Positions 16,478 to 24,850 of a DNA stretch of 64,000 bases are shown piece after piece. The position numbers and the translations under genes were made by a program. The DNA comes from Robiginitalea aurantiaca (lineage in GTDB: Bacteria; Bacteroidota; Bacteroidia; Flavobacteriales; Flavobacteriaceae): the NCBI RefSeq assembly GCF_030380815.1, contig NZ_JAUDUY010000004.1:1-64000 (forward strand). Direction: 5' to 3'. The notes under the pieces were generated by a model. That model did not search any database. It had not been told where the DNA came from and saw only the letters and a list, made by a program, of their open reading frames with translations. Within the stretch, counting starts at the first letter, position 1, and the number at the start of each line of letters is the position of its first letter.

Positions 16478-17590
16478 CTATGTTAAGACGCGTTGAAGGC
16501 CCCGATTGAAGGCTTCGACCTCTTCAATTCTTCCGGTGCTAATACGCGCCCAATCCAATAGTGGTGGGAAGGGTCGCCCAATCTGCACACCTTCAGCACC
16601 CATTTTTTCAATCAAATTTCCAATGGGCATCCCGCTCTTGAAAAACACAAAATTTGTATGGGATTTGATATAGGGTAAGTTCATCTGATCTAACTGGGCA
16701 TAGATCATATCTTTACATTTTTCATTTTGCGCCAAACTGAATTTATAGAAATCAGTGTCCGCAAGGGCCTGTTTCGCTGCTAAAATGGCCAGGGAATTTG
16801 TATTAGCCATAAGGGAATCCTGCAGTCTGCTTGCTATATCCGGACGCGCCACAAGATACCCGATGCGCATGCCTGCCAGGCCGTATACTTTTGAAAAGGT
16901 CTTGGATACAATAACATTGTACCCTTCCCGAACCAAACTTGTCATAGAGGGGTAATCCGGCTCTGTGATATAATCGTAATAGGCTTCATCGCTGAAGACA
17001 ACTGCCCGTGAGGCCGTAGAACTGCAAAAATCCCTCAGCTTTCCGGAATCGAGGAGCGTTCCGGATGGGTTGTTTGGATTACAGATAAAAATCAGGCGTG
17101 TTTTTCCGGTAACCCTGCGTTCCATGGCATCGAGGTCGTGGGTAAGTGAGGCATCAAGAGGTACCCGATGCACATATCCTCCGAAATATTCGGCATACCG
17201 CAATAGCGCTTGAAAGGTTGGGTCGGCGGCCACAATCTCGCCCCCCTCCAGTCCGTATACCAGGCCAGCGGCTTTAAGTCCTTCCGTAGATCCTCCGGTT
17301 AGGACAATACAATCTTCTGATACTTCTTCTTTTTTTGCAATATCGCGGACCAGGTCCTTCATATACTGAAAGGGGTACCGGCAACCCACTTCAAAGTTTT
17401 CCTGAATAACCTTTCGTACGGACTCTGAGGGGCCGAAAGGATTTTCATTTGAGTTGAGCTTGGCAAGTCCTTTAAAAGGGGATTGGGCATCTGGTGTTAG
17501 GGAAGCATAGCCCTGTAGGCCTCCTAAAAGCGTAAAACCACCTCCTAATGCGACGGTTTTTAGCCAGTTTCTTCTATCTGTAGTGTTCAT
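16478..17590 (-). CDS. Tat-exported HisC-like aminotransferase (class I/II PLP enzyme)
   Basis: 370 residues. A twin-arginine signal (DRRNWLKTVALGGG, residues 5-18) precedes a fold type I aminotransferase similar to histidinol-phosphate aminotransferase. Markers are LNSNENPFGPS (45-54), the CNPNNPSGT loop (170-178), Asp201 in FSDEAYYDY, the PLP lysine Lys234 in FSKVYGLAGMRIGY, and a C-terminal Arg in WARISTGR. Aminotransferases with Tat signals are known in this superfamily but their role is unclear; folding with PLP before export explains the Tat route. It is not linked to his genes, so a histidine-biosynthetic role is unlikely. Confidence 0.82.
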   Translation of the reverse strand: MNTTDRRNWLKTVALGGGFTLLGGLQGYASLTPDAQSPFKGLAKLNSNENPFGPSESVRKVIQENFEVGCRYPFQYMKDLVRDIAKKEEVSEDCIVLTGGSTEGLKAAGLVYGLEGGEIVAADPTFQALLRYAEYFGGYVHRVPLDASLTHDLDAMERRVTGKTRLIFICNPNNPSGTLLDSGKLRDFCSSTASRAVVFSDEAYYDYITEPDYPSMTSLVREGYNVIVSKTFSKVYGLAGMRIGYLVARPDIASRLQDSLMANTNSLAILAAKQALADTDFYKFSLAQNEKCKDMIYAQLDQMNLPYIKSHTNFVFFKSGMPIGNLIEKMGAEGVQIGRPFPPLLDWARISTGRIEEVEAFNRGLQRVLT

Positions 17591-17681
17591 TGGTGCACCT
17601 TTGAAGCAAAAGGTACAAATAATCCTGAACTCATTCGGGAATTATCCGCTGCAAAAAAGAGAAGGGGCCCGAATTCGGGAA

Positions 17682-17975
17682 TTAGCTGTAAAAGGTATTG
17701 CTGAGTAAAATTGCCAGGATGAGGACCACCATGGTGAGGTTTACCGTAAGGGCAATTACTTTTTTTTCCGTCAGGGGTTCGTGAATCCCCTTAAGGATAA
17801 AATAGGTGCCCGCCAGACCGAGGATTCCCGATCCTATTATTGGTAAGCCAAACAGGACCTTGGTAATTACAGGCTGAATGTTCAGACTTATGACCACTAC
17901 GGCCAATCCAAGGAGGCTTAAAATCCACATGCTCATTTTGTAAGAGCGGTTCGTATACATAAAATCCTGTTGCAT
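17682..17975 (-). CDS. Small multi-span membrane protein
   Basis: 97 residues from the Met at 17975; the longer frame to 18047 overlaps the upstream gene and adds a hydrophilic, unlikely N terminus. Three hydrophobic spans follow (MWILSLLGLAVVVISL, a Gly-rich middle span, and VNLTMVVLILAILL). No family recognised. The start is 16 bases behind the upstream gene, so the two are likely co-transcribed. Confidence 0.6.
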   Translation of the reverse strand: MQQDFMYTNRSYKMSMWILSLLGLAVVVISLNIQPVITKVLFGLPIIGSGILGLAGTYFILKGIHEPLTEKKVIALTVNLTMVVLILAILLSNTFYS

Positions 17976-17991
17976 GGTTCTGAAGTTTAGG

Positions 17992-18435
17992 TTAAACGGC
18001 CCGAACGTTGAGTCTGAGGCCTTCGATAATCCCCAGAATATTCTCAACGCTTTCCTGTAAGTGGTTCTGGATCAGGAAATGTGGGATTCGAATGGTCGTA
18101 AACCCATTTTTAAATGAATGCATTGCGGCTTCCAGATCATTCATGGCCTGACGATGGGAAAGTGCTTCATAACCCGTGTCTATTTCTATATTGAGTTTTA
18201 CACGGGAAATTGCCAAGTCAACGGTGTTTGTGCCATCCCACCAGGCGATCATGGGTTTTACACCGGCCTGTATCAGTCCGTAATACAAAATAGCAGCTTC
18301 TTTAGGGACCTGCCCCTTGTTTACGAGACGTTCAAGGCGTTTGCGATGACTCGAACACAGTTCGGTTTGAAATAACTCGATCGATTGGCGGTGGTCCAGA
18401 TAACTTAACTTCTTATTGCATTCCAGACATGTCAT
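17992..18435 (-). CDS. Zinc-ribbon protein with nuclease-like (DUF559/PD-(D/E)XK) domain
   Basis: 147 residues. An N-terminal CxxC (MTCLECNKKLSY), with further Cys near residue 27, suggests a split zinc ribbon. The central part (WWDGTNTVDLAISRVKLNIEID) has the Asp-strand-Glu-x-Asp pattern found in DUF559/Vsr-like endonuclease folds, with Lys replaced by Asp in the ExK position. Such proteins are common and uncharacterised in flavobacteria. DNA binding is plausible, activity uncertain. Confidence 0.55.
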   Translation of the reverse strand: MTCLECNKKLSYLDHRQSIELFQTELCSSHRKRLERLVNKGQVPKEAAILYYGLIQAGVKPMIAWWDGTNTVDLAISRVKLNIEIDTGYEALSHRQAMNDLEAAMHSFKNGFTTIRIPHFLIQNHLQESVENILGIIEGLRLNVRAV

Positions 18436-18633
18436 TGAGTAGCATTATTTGGGTGTATTCAGAAGTAAATAACCCCAGGACAAAAAAAATAGTATATACA
18501 TTTCGATGTACGACACCCTTCAGGTCGATCAAAGACCCTTTTTTAGATGAACTGCACAATTAGGTGATAATCTTTACGGCTATTTTGGCAACTGAGAATT
18601 CCTATCTTTAGGCCGAACCCAATCCAAAGTTTG

Positions 18634-19821
18634 ATGTTTAAAAAGGCCGGGCCGGGAATGCTGATTGCTGCTGCTTTTGTTGGCCCGGGTACGGTCACCA
18701 CCTGTATACGGGCTGGGGTCGACTGGCAGTTAGGGCTGTTGTGGGCATTGCTTTTGTCGGTTGGAGCTACGCTTATTTTACAGGAAATGGCAGGCCGGCT
18801 TGGTCTGAGTGCATCGGGAGGAATCCCTGGTTTCATAAGGACCTCCATAAGCAACCACGGGATACGTGTCCTCCTACTTGGTATCGTGTTATCTGGTATA
18901 GTGATCGGGAATGCCGCCTATGAAGCGGGCAATATATCAGGAGCTGTTCTTGGTTTCGAGGCTCTTTTTGGCCCTAAGGGGTCGGCATTTTTCCCCGGTC
19001 TAGCCGGAGGCCTGGCCTTTTTACTTCTGTGGTTCGGGAGCTACCGAAACCTGGAACGCGTTTTTACAACCCTTGTGCTGGTGATGAGTTTGTCCTTTCT
19101 GATCACGGCAATACTTACCCGTCCGGACCCGGTGGAGATACTCAAAGGCCTATTGGTTCCAGGTGTATCCGGGGAAAACCTCCTGACCATTGTAGCTCTT
19201 GTCGGCACGACCGTTGTTCCGTATAATTTATTTCTGTACACCTCCCTGGTGGGTGAGAAATGGGGTTCAATAGCTTCGATTCGTCCAATGCGACGCGATA
19301 TAGTAGTTTCTGTTCTGATAGGCGGATTGGTTTCCATGGCAATTTTGATTACAGCCGCGGGCAGCGGTACAACAGCAGTGGCTTCTGTAATGGATTTAGC
19401 GACAAGCCTTGAGCCTATCTATGGTAAGGCGGCCCGTTACGGGATAGGAATTGGGCTTTTGGCCGCTGGGATTACCTCTGCTATCACAGCTCCATTGGCC
19501 GCGGCTTTTGTGGCCAGACAGTGTTTTGGATGGGGTCCCGATCGAACCGACTGGAAATTCAGGTCGGTATGGATAGGCGTACTTCTTATAGGTATTCTGA
19601 CATTGAATTTTGAAGTCCGACCCCTGGAGGTGATCTATTTTGCTCAGGTAGCCAATGGCATTTTGCTTCCGGTGATAGGGTTTATTCTCCTCTGGGCAGT
19701 AAACCGGACTTCGCTGATGGGGGTTTTTAAGAACACACCAATCCAGAATATTTTGGCACTTGCGGTACTCCTTTTGGTGACAGGTTTGGGGATTTGGAGT
19801 ATATTTAAAATCCTCATCTGA
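18634..19821 (+). CDS. Atypical Nramp-family transporter (YcsG-like) of the 5-oxoproline operon
   Basis: 395 residues with 11 predicted spans. Start set at the ATG after a TTG. It has the Nramp fold but not the metal-site residues: helix 1 reads GPGT (17-20) where metal transporters have DPGN, and helix 6 reads VVPYN (194-198) where they have MPH. Bacillus YcsG, an Nramp-type protein, sits in an equivalent operon with the 5-oxoprolinase genes. pxpA follows 7 bases after the stop here. Together these suggest uptake of an organic substrate such as 5-oxoproline, or another cation, rather than Mn/Fe. That role is inference. Confidence 0.8.
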   Translation: MFKKAGPGMLIAAAFVGPGTVTTCIRAGVDWQLGLLWALLLSVGATLILQEMAGRLGLSASGGIPGFIRTSISNHGIRVLLLGIVLSGIVIGNAAYEAGNISGAVLGFEALFGPKGSAFFPGLAGGLAFLLLWFGSYRNLERVFTTLVLVMSLSFLITAILTRPDPVEILKGLLVPGVSGENLLTIVALVGTTVVPYNLFLYTSLVGEKWGSIASIRPMRRDIVVSVLIGGLVSMAILITAAGSGTTAVASVMDLATSLEPIYGKAARYGIGIGLLAAGITSAITAPLAAAFVARQCFGWGPDRTDWKFRSVWIGVLLIGILTLNFEVRPLEVIYFAQVANGILLPVIGFILLWAVNRTSLMGVFKNTPIQNILALAVLLLVTGLGIWSIFKILI

Positions 19822-19828
19822 ATAGCGT

Positions 19829-20572
19829 ATGGCAACCGGTATTGATTTGAATTGCGATGTAGGGGAGGGGGTAGGCAACGAAGCCCTTCTTTTTCCTTAT
19901 ATATCTTCCTGCAATATTGCAACAGGCGGGCATGCCGGGGATGTCAGTTCCATGACCCAGGTCGCTTCTCTGGCAAAAGCACAACAACTTCTTATCGGGG
20001 CACATCCATCGTATCCCGACCGCGCTAATTTTGGAAGGGTTTCCCTGGAAATGGAAAAACAGGGGTTTCAGGAAAGTATGCGATCCCAGCTAAATTCAAT
20101 ACGGGAGGTGCTTTCTGCCCTGAACCTAAAATTGGATCATATAAAGGCCCACGGCGCGCTCTACAACGACCTCGCCAAGGGAGGAGCCCTTGCCGATGCC
20201 TATCTCCAGGTCATGGAGCCATTTCGGGGTGAGTGTATGCTTTATGTCCCGTGTGGATCAGAATTTGCAAAAATCGCCAGAGACCGGGGCTTCGAGATAT
20301 GGGAAGAGGCTTTTGCAGACAGGGCGTATCACAGTGATGGCCGACTCGTATCCAGGTCGGTTCCCGGTGCAGTGCTCACAGATCCGGAGGCAGTCTGTAA
20401 TCAGGTGCTTCAAATGATTTCAGAAAACAGGGTGATGTGTACGGACGGATCCTTTTTGCACATACAACCCGACACAATTTGTGTCCACGGGGATAACCCC
20501 GAAGCCCTTGAAATTCTTAAACGGCTGCGCAGCACCTTATTTGAGGCCTCAATCCCCGTGAAAAATGAGTAA
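19829..20572 (+). CDS. pxpA: 5-oxoprolinase subunit A (LamB/YcsF family)
   Basis: 247 residues. PxpA catalyses, with PxpBC, the ATP-dependent opening of 5-oxoproline to glutamate. Family signatures are the N-terminal DLNCDVGEG, then CNIATGGHAGD, the HPSYPDR strand, KAHGALYND and ADRAYHSDGRLVSR, with CVHGDNPEA near the end. The length is normal for the family. It overlaps pxpB by 8 bases, so the three subunits are probably made in fixed ratio. Cytoplasmic. The pathway salvages the damage product of glutamine/glutamate and glutathione turnover. Confidence 0.93.
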   Translation: MATGIDLNCDVGEGVGNEALLFPYISSCNIATGGHAGDVSSMTQVASLAKAQQLLIGAHPSYPDRANFGRVSLEMEKQGFQESMRSQLNSIREVLSALNLKLDHIKAHGALYNDLAKGGALADAYLQVMEPFRGECMLYVPCGSEFAKIARDRGFEIWEEAFADRAYHSDGRLVSRSVPGAVLTDPEAVCNQVLQMISENRVMCTDGSFLHIQPDTICVHGDNPEALEILKRLRSTLFEASIPVKNE

Positions 20573-21308
20573 GATCCCCTTTGTCACTAAACCCTTTGGC
20601 CCTGACGCCGTTTTGTTGGAGTGGCCTAAGAAAGTAGATACGGATATTTTGATGGATATTCTCGGATTCAGGGAATACCTGCTAAAAAAACACTTATTGG
20701 AACCTGGGTGGGAATTAATCCCGGTGTACCATTCCCTGACCCTGATCAATCGAATGAAGGAGGTTAACGTTGCTGAACTCATAGGTGTTTTGCCCAAGTG
20801 GTATGCCCAGCGGAAGGGAAAACGGAGTCCCAGGACACGCCATTGGGTATTGCCGGTTTGCTACGACACTGAATTTGCCCCGGATCTCGAGGAGGTATCT
20901 GAAAGGCTTGGGATGGCACCAGAGGAGCTCATAGAGGCGCATACTGCTCAACCTTACAGGGTTTATGGGATCGGATTCCTGCCGGGATTCCTTTACCTGG
21001 GCGGGATACCTGAAAGATTGAAGTTGACGCGGCGGGATGAGCCCCGTCTTCATGTCGCAGCAGGTTCCGTGGGCCTGGCCGGAGAACAGACGGGAATTTA
21101 TCCCCAGACCTCACCAGGCGGCTGGCATATTATTGGAAGTTGTCCGGTGCCCCTGTTTGTTCCTGAAAAAAATCCACCTTGTGTCGTGGCTCCGGGTGAT
21201 CAGATACGCTTCAGGGCTATTAGCAGGGCCGAGTACGACCTGCACAAGATTGAAGGGGAAATAGGGATCTATAAATACAAAAGAGGACAAAGTCGTGCTG
21301 AAAATTAA
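20565..21308 (+). CDS. pxpB: 5-oxoprolinase subunit B (KipI family)
   Basis: 247 residues of the PxpB/KipI family, carboxyltransferase-domain subdomain C/D. Markers: LPVCYDTEFAPDLEEV, GIGFLPGFLYLGG, SVGLAGEQTGIYPQTSPGGW and a C-terminal PGDQIRFRAIS. It acts with PxpC on phosphorylated 5-oxoproline. It overlaps pxpA by 8 bases and pxpC by 14. In Bacillus the homolog was first named a kinase inhibitor; the enzymatic role is the general one. Confidence 0.92.
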   Translation: MSKIPFVTKPFGPDAVLLEWPKKVDTDILMDILGFREYLLKKHLLEPGWELIPVYHSLTLINRMKEVNVAELIGVLPKWYAQRKGKRSPRTRHWVLPVCYDTEFAPDLEEVSERLGMAPEELIEAHTAQPYRVYGIGFLPGFLYLGGIPERLKLTRRDEPRLHVAAGSVGLAGEQTGIYPQTSPGGWHIIGSCPVPLFVPEKNPPCVVAPGDQIRFRAISRAEYDLHKIEGEIGIYKYKRGQSRAEN

Positions 21309-22143
21309 CAATCCGGGGTTTTATACGAGCATACAGGATTTGGGCCGCTTCGGGTATCGCCACCTGGGTGTTCCTGTTTCAGGGGCATTGCACCTGAAGG
21401 CCTTTAAGCGCGCAAATGCACTCCTGGAAAATGACCCAAACGATGCCGCCCTCGAAATCACGATGACCGGTCCTGATCTGGAATTTACGGAACCGACAAT
21501 CATGGTGCTTTGCGGAGCGCCTCTTGAGGCTTCAATGGATGGGGTGACTTTGGAAATGAATCAGGTTTATCAGGTGCCGGCTGGAGCCCTGTTTAAATCC
21601 GGGCATGTTCGTGAAGGGCTTCGAACCTATCTCGCAATAAAGGGTGGGCTGAAATCGGAATTGAAACTCGGATCACGATCCCAGTTTTATCCGATCACGC
21701 TGTCTGGAACGGTCAAAAAAAACAGTTTAATCCCCTATGATCCCTATGCGGATTTCTCGCCTAAATTACTGAAGATATCCCCTTCGAAATCTTTTGGAGA
21801 TAAAGCACTTATCGCTTACCCAGGCCCTGAATATGAATATCTTGAAGAAAAACACTTAAATGAGTTGTTTAATAAAGATTTTAAGATATCCAAAAACCAC
21901 AACCGCATGGCGTGTCAGCTGGAACCCACCCTTCCCGCCCATACAATACGCATGATCACTTCGGCTACCCTGCCAGGCACGGTACAGATCACGCCTTCCG
22001 GAAGACTCATTATCCTTTTGAGGGATGGGCAGACCACAGGAGGGTATCCGAGGATTTTGCAATTGGATGGTGATTCCCTGGATCGGGTCGGGCAAAAGCA
22101 GTTTGGGGACATCGTTTGTTTTGAGAAAATCAAACAGCCCTAG
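21295..22143 (+). CDS. pxpC: 5-oxoprolinase subunit C (KipA, biotin-dependent carboxylase-like)
   Basis: 282 residues starting at a GTG inside the pxpB end. Markers are GFYTSIQDLGRFGYRHLGVPVSGA near the start (the KipA signature, residues 6-29), RTYLAIKGGL, and the C-terminal ILLRDGQTTGGYPRI. Together with PxpB it forms the carboxyltransferase-like part of 5-oxoprolinase. Its stop overlaps the stop of the convergent nitroreductase gene by four bases. Confidence 0.92.
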   Translation: MLKINNPGFYTSIQDLGRFGYRHLGVPVSGALHLKAFKRANALLENDPNDAALEITMTGPDLEFTEPTIMVLCGAPLEASMDGVTLEMNQVYQVPAGALFKSGHVREGLRTYLAIKGGLKSELKLGSRSQFYPITLSGTVKKNSLIPYDPYADFSPKLLKISPSKSFGDKALIAYPGPEYEYLEEKHLNELFNKDFKISKNHNRMACQLEPTLPAHTIRMITSATLPGTVQITPSGRLIILLRDGQTTGGYPRILQLDGDSLDRVGQKQFGDIVCFEKIKQP

Positions 22144-22868
22144 ATCTGCGTATAAACCTCCTCAAAAGGGATGCGGAATCGCGGCCCGTAGATCCCTTTT
22201 TCATTTCGAATACCACAACCGATAATCATATTGATTTCTGCAGAGGCGGGCAGACCCAGCACTTTTTTGACCCGCAGCGAGTCAAAACCTTCCATGGGAC
22301 AGGTGTCATAGCCTATTGCGGCCATTGAAATCATAAAATTTTCCGCAGCCAGTGCGGCACTTTTATGAGCCACAATCCTAAGATCTGATTTTCGTACCTG
22401 TCGGTAAATGGGCCTGAACAGTCCTACAACCCAGAAAAACAGGAATCGGATCAGGCCCAAAAACCCGAGGAATTCCGTGTAGAGGGTGGGTATGAGTTTT
22501 CCGTAATAATTCATAGCCATCTTGCGGCGGCGTTTCCAGCGCTGCGGATCTGTATTGTTTTCGAACTGTGTTTGCAGAAACTGGGTATTGGCCCGGGCTC
22601 TTTTTCTCCACAGGTCCCGCCTTGCAACGACAACCACTATTTGCCGGGCCGTTTTTGCCGCGTTCTGGTCAAAACAACATTTCGAAATTGCTTTTAAGGT
22701 ATCGGGCTTTGTAACGTGAATGAATTCCCAGAGTTGGAGGTTGCTGCTGGTAGGGGCAAGTGCGCCATTTCGAATGCAGTTTCTCACATGCTCCTGATCT
22801 ATGGGGATATCCTCAAAAACACGTACAGCCCTTCTGTAGGCGATGGCTTCAGTAACCGTTTTTTCCAT
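22140..22868 (-). CDS. Nitroreductase-family flavoprotein with a hydrophobic insert
   Basis: 242 residues. FMN-binding markers: RRAVRVFED (12-20), APTSSNLQLWEF (39-49), and AIGYDTCPMEGFD (184-196) with the later GLPASAEINMIIGCG strand. Unusually, residues 132-152 form a strongly hydrophobic stretch (TEFLGFLGLIRFLFFWVVGLF) where soluble nitroreductases have a helical lid. It may anchor the enzyme to the membrane or cover a hydrophobic substrate. NAD(P)H-dependent reduction is the family reaction; the substrate is unknown. Confidence 0.82.
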   Translation of the reverse strand: MEKTVTEAIAYRRAVRVFEDIPIDQEHVRNCIRNGALAPTSSNLQLWEFIHVTKPDTLKAISKCCFDQNAAKTARQIVVVVARRDLWRKRARANTQFLQTQFENNTDPQRWKRRRKMAMNYYGKLIPTLYTEFLGFLGLIRFLFFWVVGLFRPIYRQVRKSDLRIVAHKSAALAAENFMISMAAIGYDTCPMEGFDSLRVKKVLGLPASAEINMIIGCGIRNEKGIYGPRFRIPFEEVYTQI

Positions 22869-23109
22869 TCTTGTCGTATGAATCAGGCCGCAAGATACGT
22901 AAATGGGGGATGTCAGTTATAACCGAAGCGTTATAGCAGTTTCATTGGTATCCCCGTGGAATGCACAATGAATGGATGCGCTATCCGGAGGATTGAATAT
23001 GGTATTTTGGAAGGCGTAACACACACAATATCAGATGCCTAAGTATTTATAGTATAAAATGAGCCTCTAAACCCGGCGATTATCCGGAATTACGGGCTAT
23101 CCAAACCCA

Positions 23110-23117
23110 TATCTTTG
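23110..23117 (+). promoter_or_regulatory. Probable -7 box of the ilv operon
   Basis: TATCTTTG matches the Bacteroidota -7 consensus TAnnTTTG exactly, 38 bases before the ilvD ATG. The -33 position (AATT) is poor. No leader peptide rich in Ile/Val/Leu codons, T-box or obvious attenuator was found in the 287-base gap. Confidence 0.5.
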
Positions 23118-23155
23118 ACAAAAACGAGTTTAATCCGGCTTTTCCTTCCACCAAT

Positions 23156-24829
23156 ATGCTTAATAAATTCAGTAAAAACATTACTCAGGATCCGACCCAG
23201 CCTGCAGCCCAGGCTATGCTTTATGCCCTTGGCCTGTCAGAATCAGACCTGGAAAAACCCTTGGTCGGTATCGCAAGTACGGGTTATGAGGGCAATCCGT
23301 GTAATATGCACCTCAATGATCTCGCCCTTCATGTTAAAAAGGGGACGGCGGAGGCAGATCTCGTCGGTCTTATTTTTAACACCATAGGTGTGAGTGATGG
23401 GATTTCCATGGGGACTTACGGGATGCGGTATTCACTTCCATCCCGTGATATTATCGCTGATTCTATGGAAACAGTGGTTCAGGCGATGAATTACGATGGC
23501 CTGGTAACCGTTGTGGGATGTGATAAAAATATGCCTGGAGCCTTAATGGCCATGATTCGGTTGAACCGCCCTTCTATTATGGTTTATGGGGGAACGATTG
23601 CATCGGGGTGTTGGAAGGACCAAAAGCTCGATGTGGTTTCAGCCTTTGAAGCCTGGGGTCAAAAGGTCGCCGGGACAATGGATGAAGCCTCCTACAAACA
23701 GGTGATCCAACATGCCTGTCCCGGAGCCGGTGCTTGTGGAGGCATGTATACGGCAAACACAATGGCCTCGGCCATTGAGGCTCTTGGGATGTCTCTGCCG
23801 TACAGTTCTTCGAACCCTGCAGTGGGAGGTGAAAAGGAAGGGGATGCTTTGCAGGCCGGGAAGATGCTTCGAAATCTGATGGAACTGGATCTAAAACCTC
23901 TCGATATCATCACTCGGGAATCCCTTGAAAACGCCATACGTCTGATCGTCCTTATGGGAGGCTCTACCAATGCTGTGCTGCATTTTCTGGCCATAGCCAG
24001 AGCTGCAGAAATTCCCTTTACCCTTGATGATTTTCAACGTGTCAGTGATCGGACGCCATTCCTGGCAGACCTTAAACCCAGTGGAAAATACCTGATGGAA
24101 GATGTCCACAGGGTAGGGGGCGTGCCTGCTGTTTTGAAGTTTATGCTTGAAAACGGAATGTTAAACGGGGATTGTATGACCGTTACAGGGAAAACCCTTG
24201 CAGAAAACCTCAGGGATATTCCAGGGCTAGCCCAGGGTCAGAAAGTGATTCACCCCCTCGAAAACCCAATCAAAGAAACAGGACATCTGCGAATCCTTTA
24301 TGGAAACCTTTCCCCCGAAGGCTCTGTAGCCAAAATTACCGGGAAAGAGGGCCTGAAATTTGAGGGCCCCGCGCGGGTTTTTGAAGGGGAATTTGAAGCG
24401 AATAAAGGAATTGGTGAAGGAAGCGTCAAGGCCGGGGACGTGGTCGTAATACGTTACGAAGGGCCTAAGGGAGGACCCGGAATGCCCGAAATGCTCAAGC
24501 CGACAAGTGCAATAATGGGCGCGGGTCTGGGCAAAGATGTTGCCCTGATCACCGATGGCCGGTTTTCCGGGGGAACGCACGGGTTTGTCGTCGGCCATGT
24601 CACTCCTGAAGCGCAGAGTGGCGGGCCCATAGCGCTGATCCAGGACGGTGATCTGATCTCTATCGATGCAGAAAAAAACACGCTTTCGGTTGCGCTTTCG
24701 AGCGCAGAACTCGAAAAAAGACGCGATAAATGGAAGGCACCTGAGCTAAAAGTGCGCAAAGGAAGCTTGTACAAATACGCAATGACCGTATCCTCGGCCT
24801 CACAGGGATGCGTTACCGATGAAATATAA
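23156..24829 (+). CDS. ilvD: Dihydroxy-acid dehydratase
   Basis: 557 residues, full length. The enzyme removes water from 2,3-dihydroxy-isovalerate or -methylvalerate to give the keto-acid precursors of valine and isoleucine. Its Fe-S cluster residues are seen in [22 protein letters not shown] and [34 protein letters not shown] near the C terminus is the family signature. First gene of the ilvDBNC run; 21 bases to ilvB. Start chosen at the ATG 38 bases after the -7 box. Confidence 0.97.
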   Translation: MLNKFSKNITQDPTQPAAQAMLYALGLSESDLEKPLVGIASTGYEGNPCNMHLNDLALHVKKGTAEADLVGLIFNTIGVSDGISMGTYGMRYSLPSRDIIADSMETVVQAMNYDGLVTVVGCDKNMPGALMAMIRLNRPSIMVYGGTIASGCWKDQKLDVVSAFEAWGQKVAGTMDEASYKQVIQHACPGAGACGGMYTANTMASAIEALGMSLPYSSSNPAVGGEKEGDALQAGKMLRNLMELDLKPLDIITRESLENAIRLIVLMGGSTNAVLHFLAIARAAEIPFTLDDFQRVSDRTPFLADLKPSGKYLMEDVHRVGGVPAVLKFMLENGMLNGDCMTVTGKTLAENLRDIPGLAQGQKVIHPLENPIKETGHLRILYGNLSPEGSVAKITGKEGLKFEGPARVFEGEFEANKGIGEGSVKAGDVVVIRYEGPKGGPGMPEMLKPTSAIMGAGLGKDVALITDGRFSGGTHGFVVGHVTPEAQSGGPIALIQDGDLISIDAEKNTLSVALSSAELEKRRDKWKAPELKVRKGSLYKYAMTVSSASQGCVTDEI

Positions 24830-24850
24830 AGTAAATCTGGTTACTCCAAT

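Noticed and set aside
17992-18047. Longer start (18047) for the small membrane protein
   Set aside because: It would overlap the upstream gene by 56 bases and add a hydrophilic stretch; the Met at 17975 fits better.
22869-23155. Attenuator or T-box before ilvD
   Set aside because: No leader peptide rich in branched-chain codons and no paired terminator/antiterminator stems were found.
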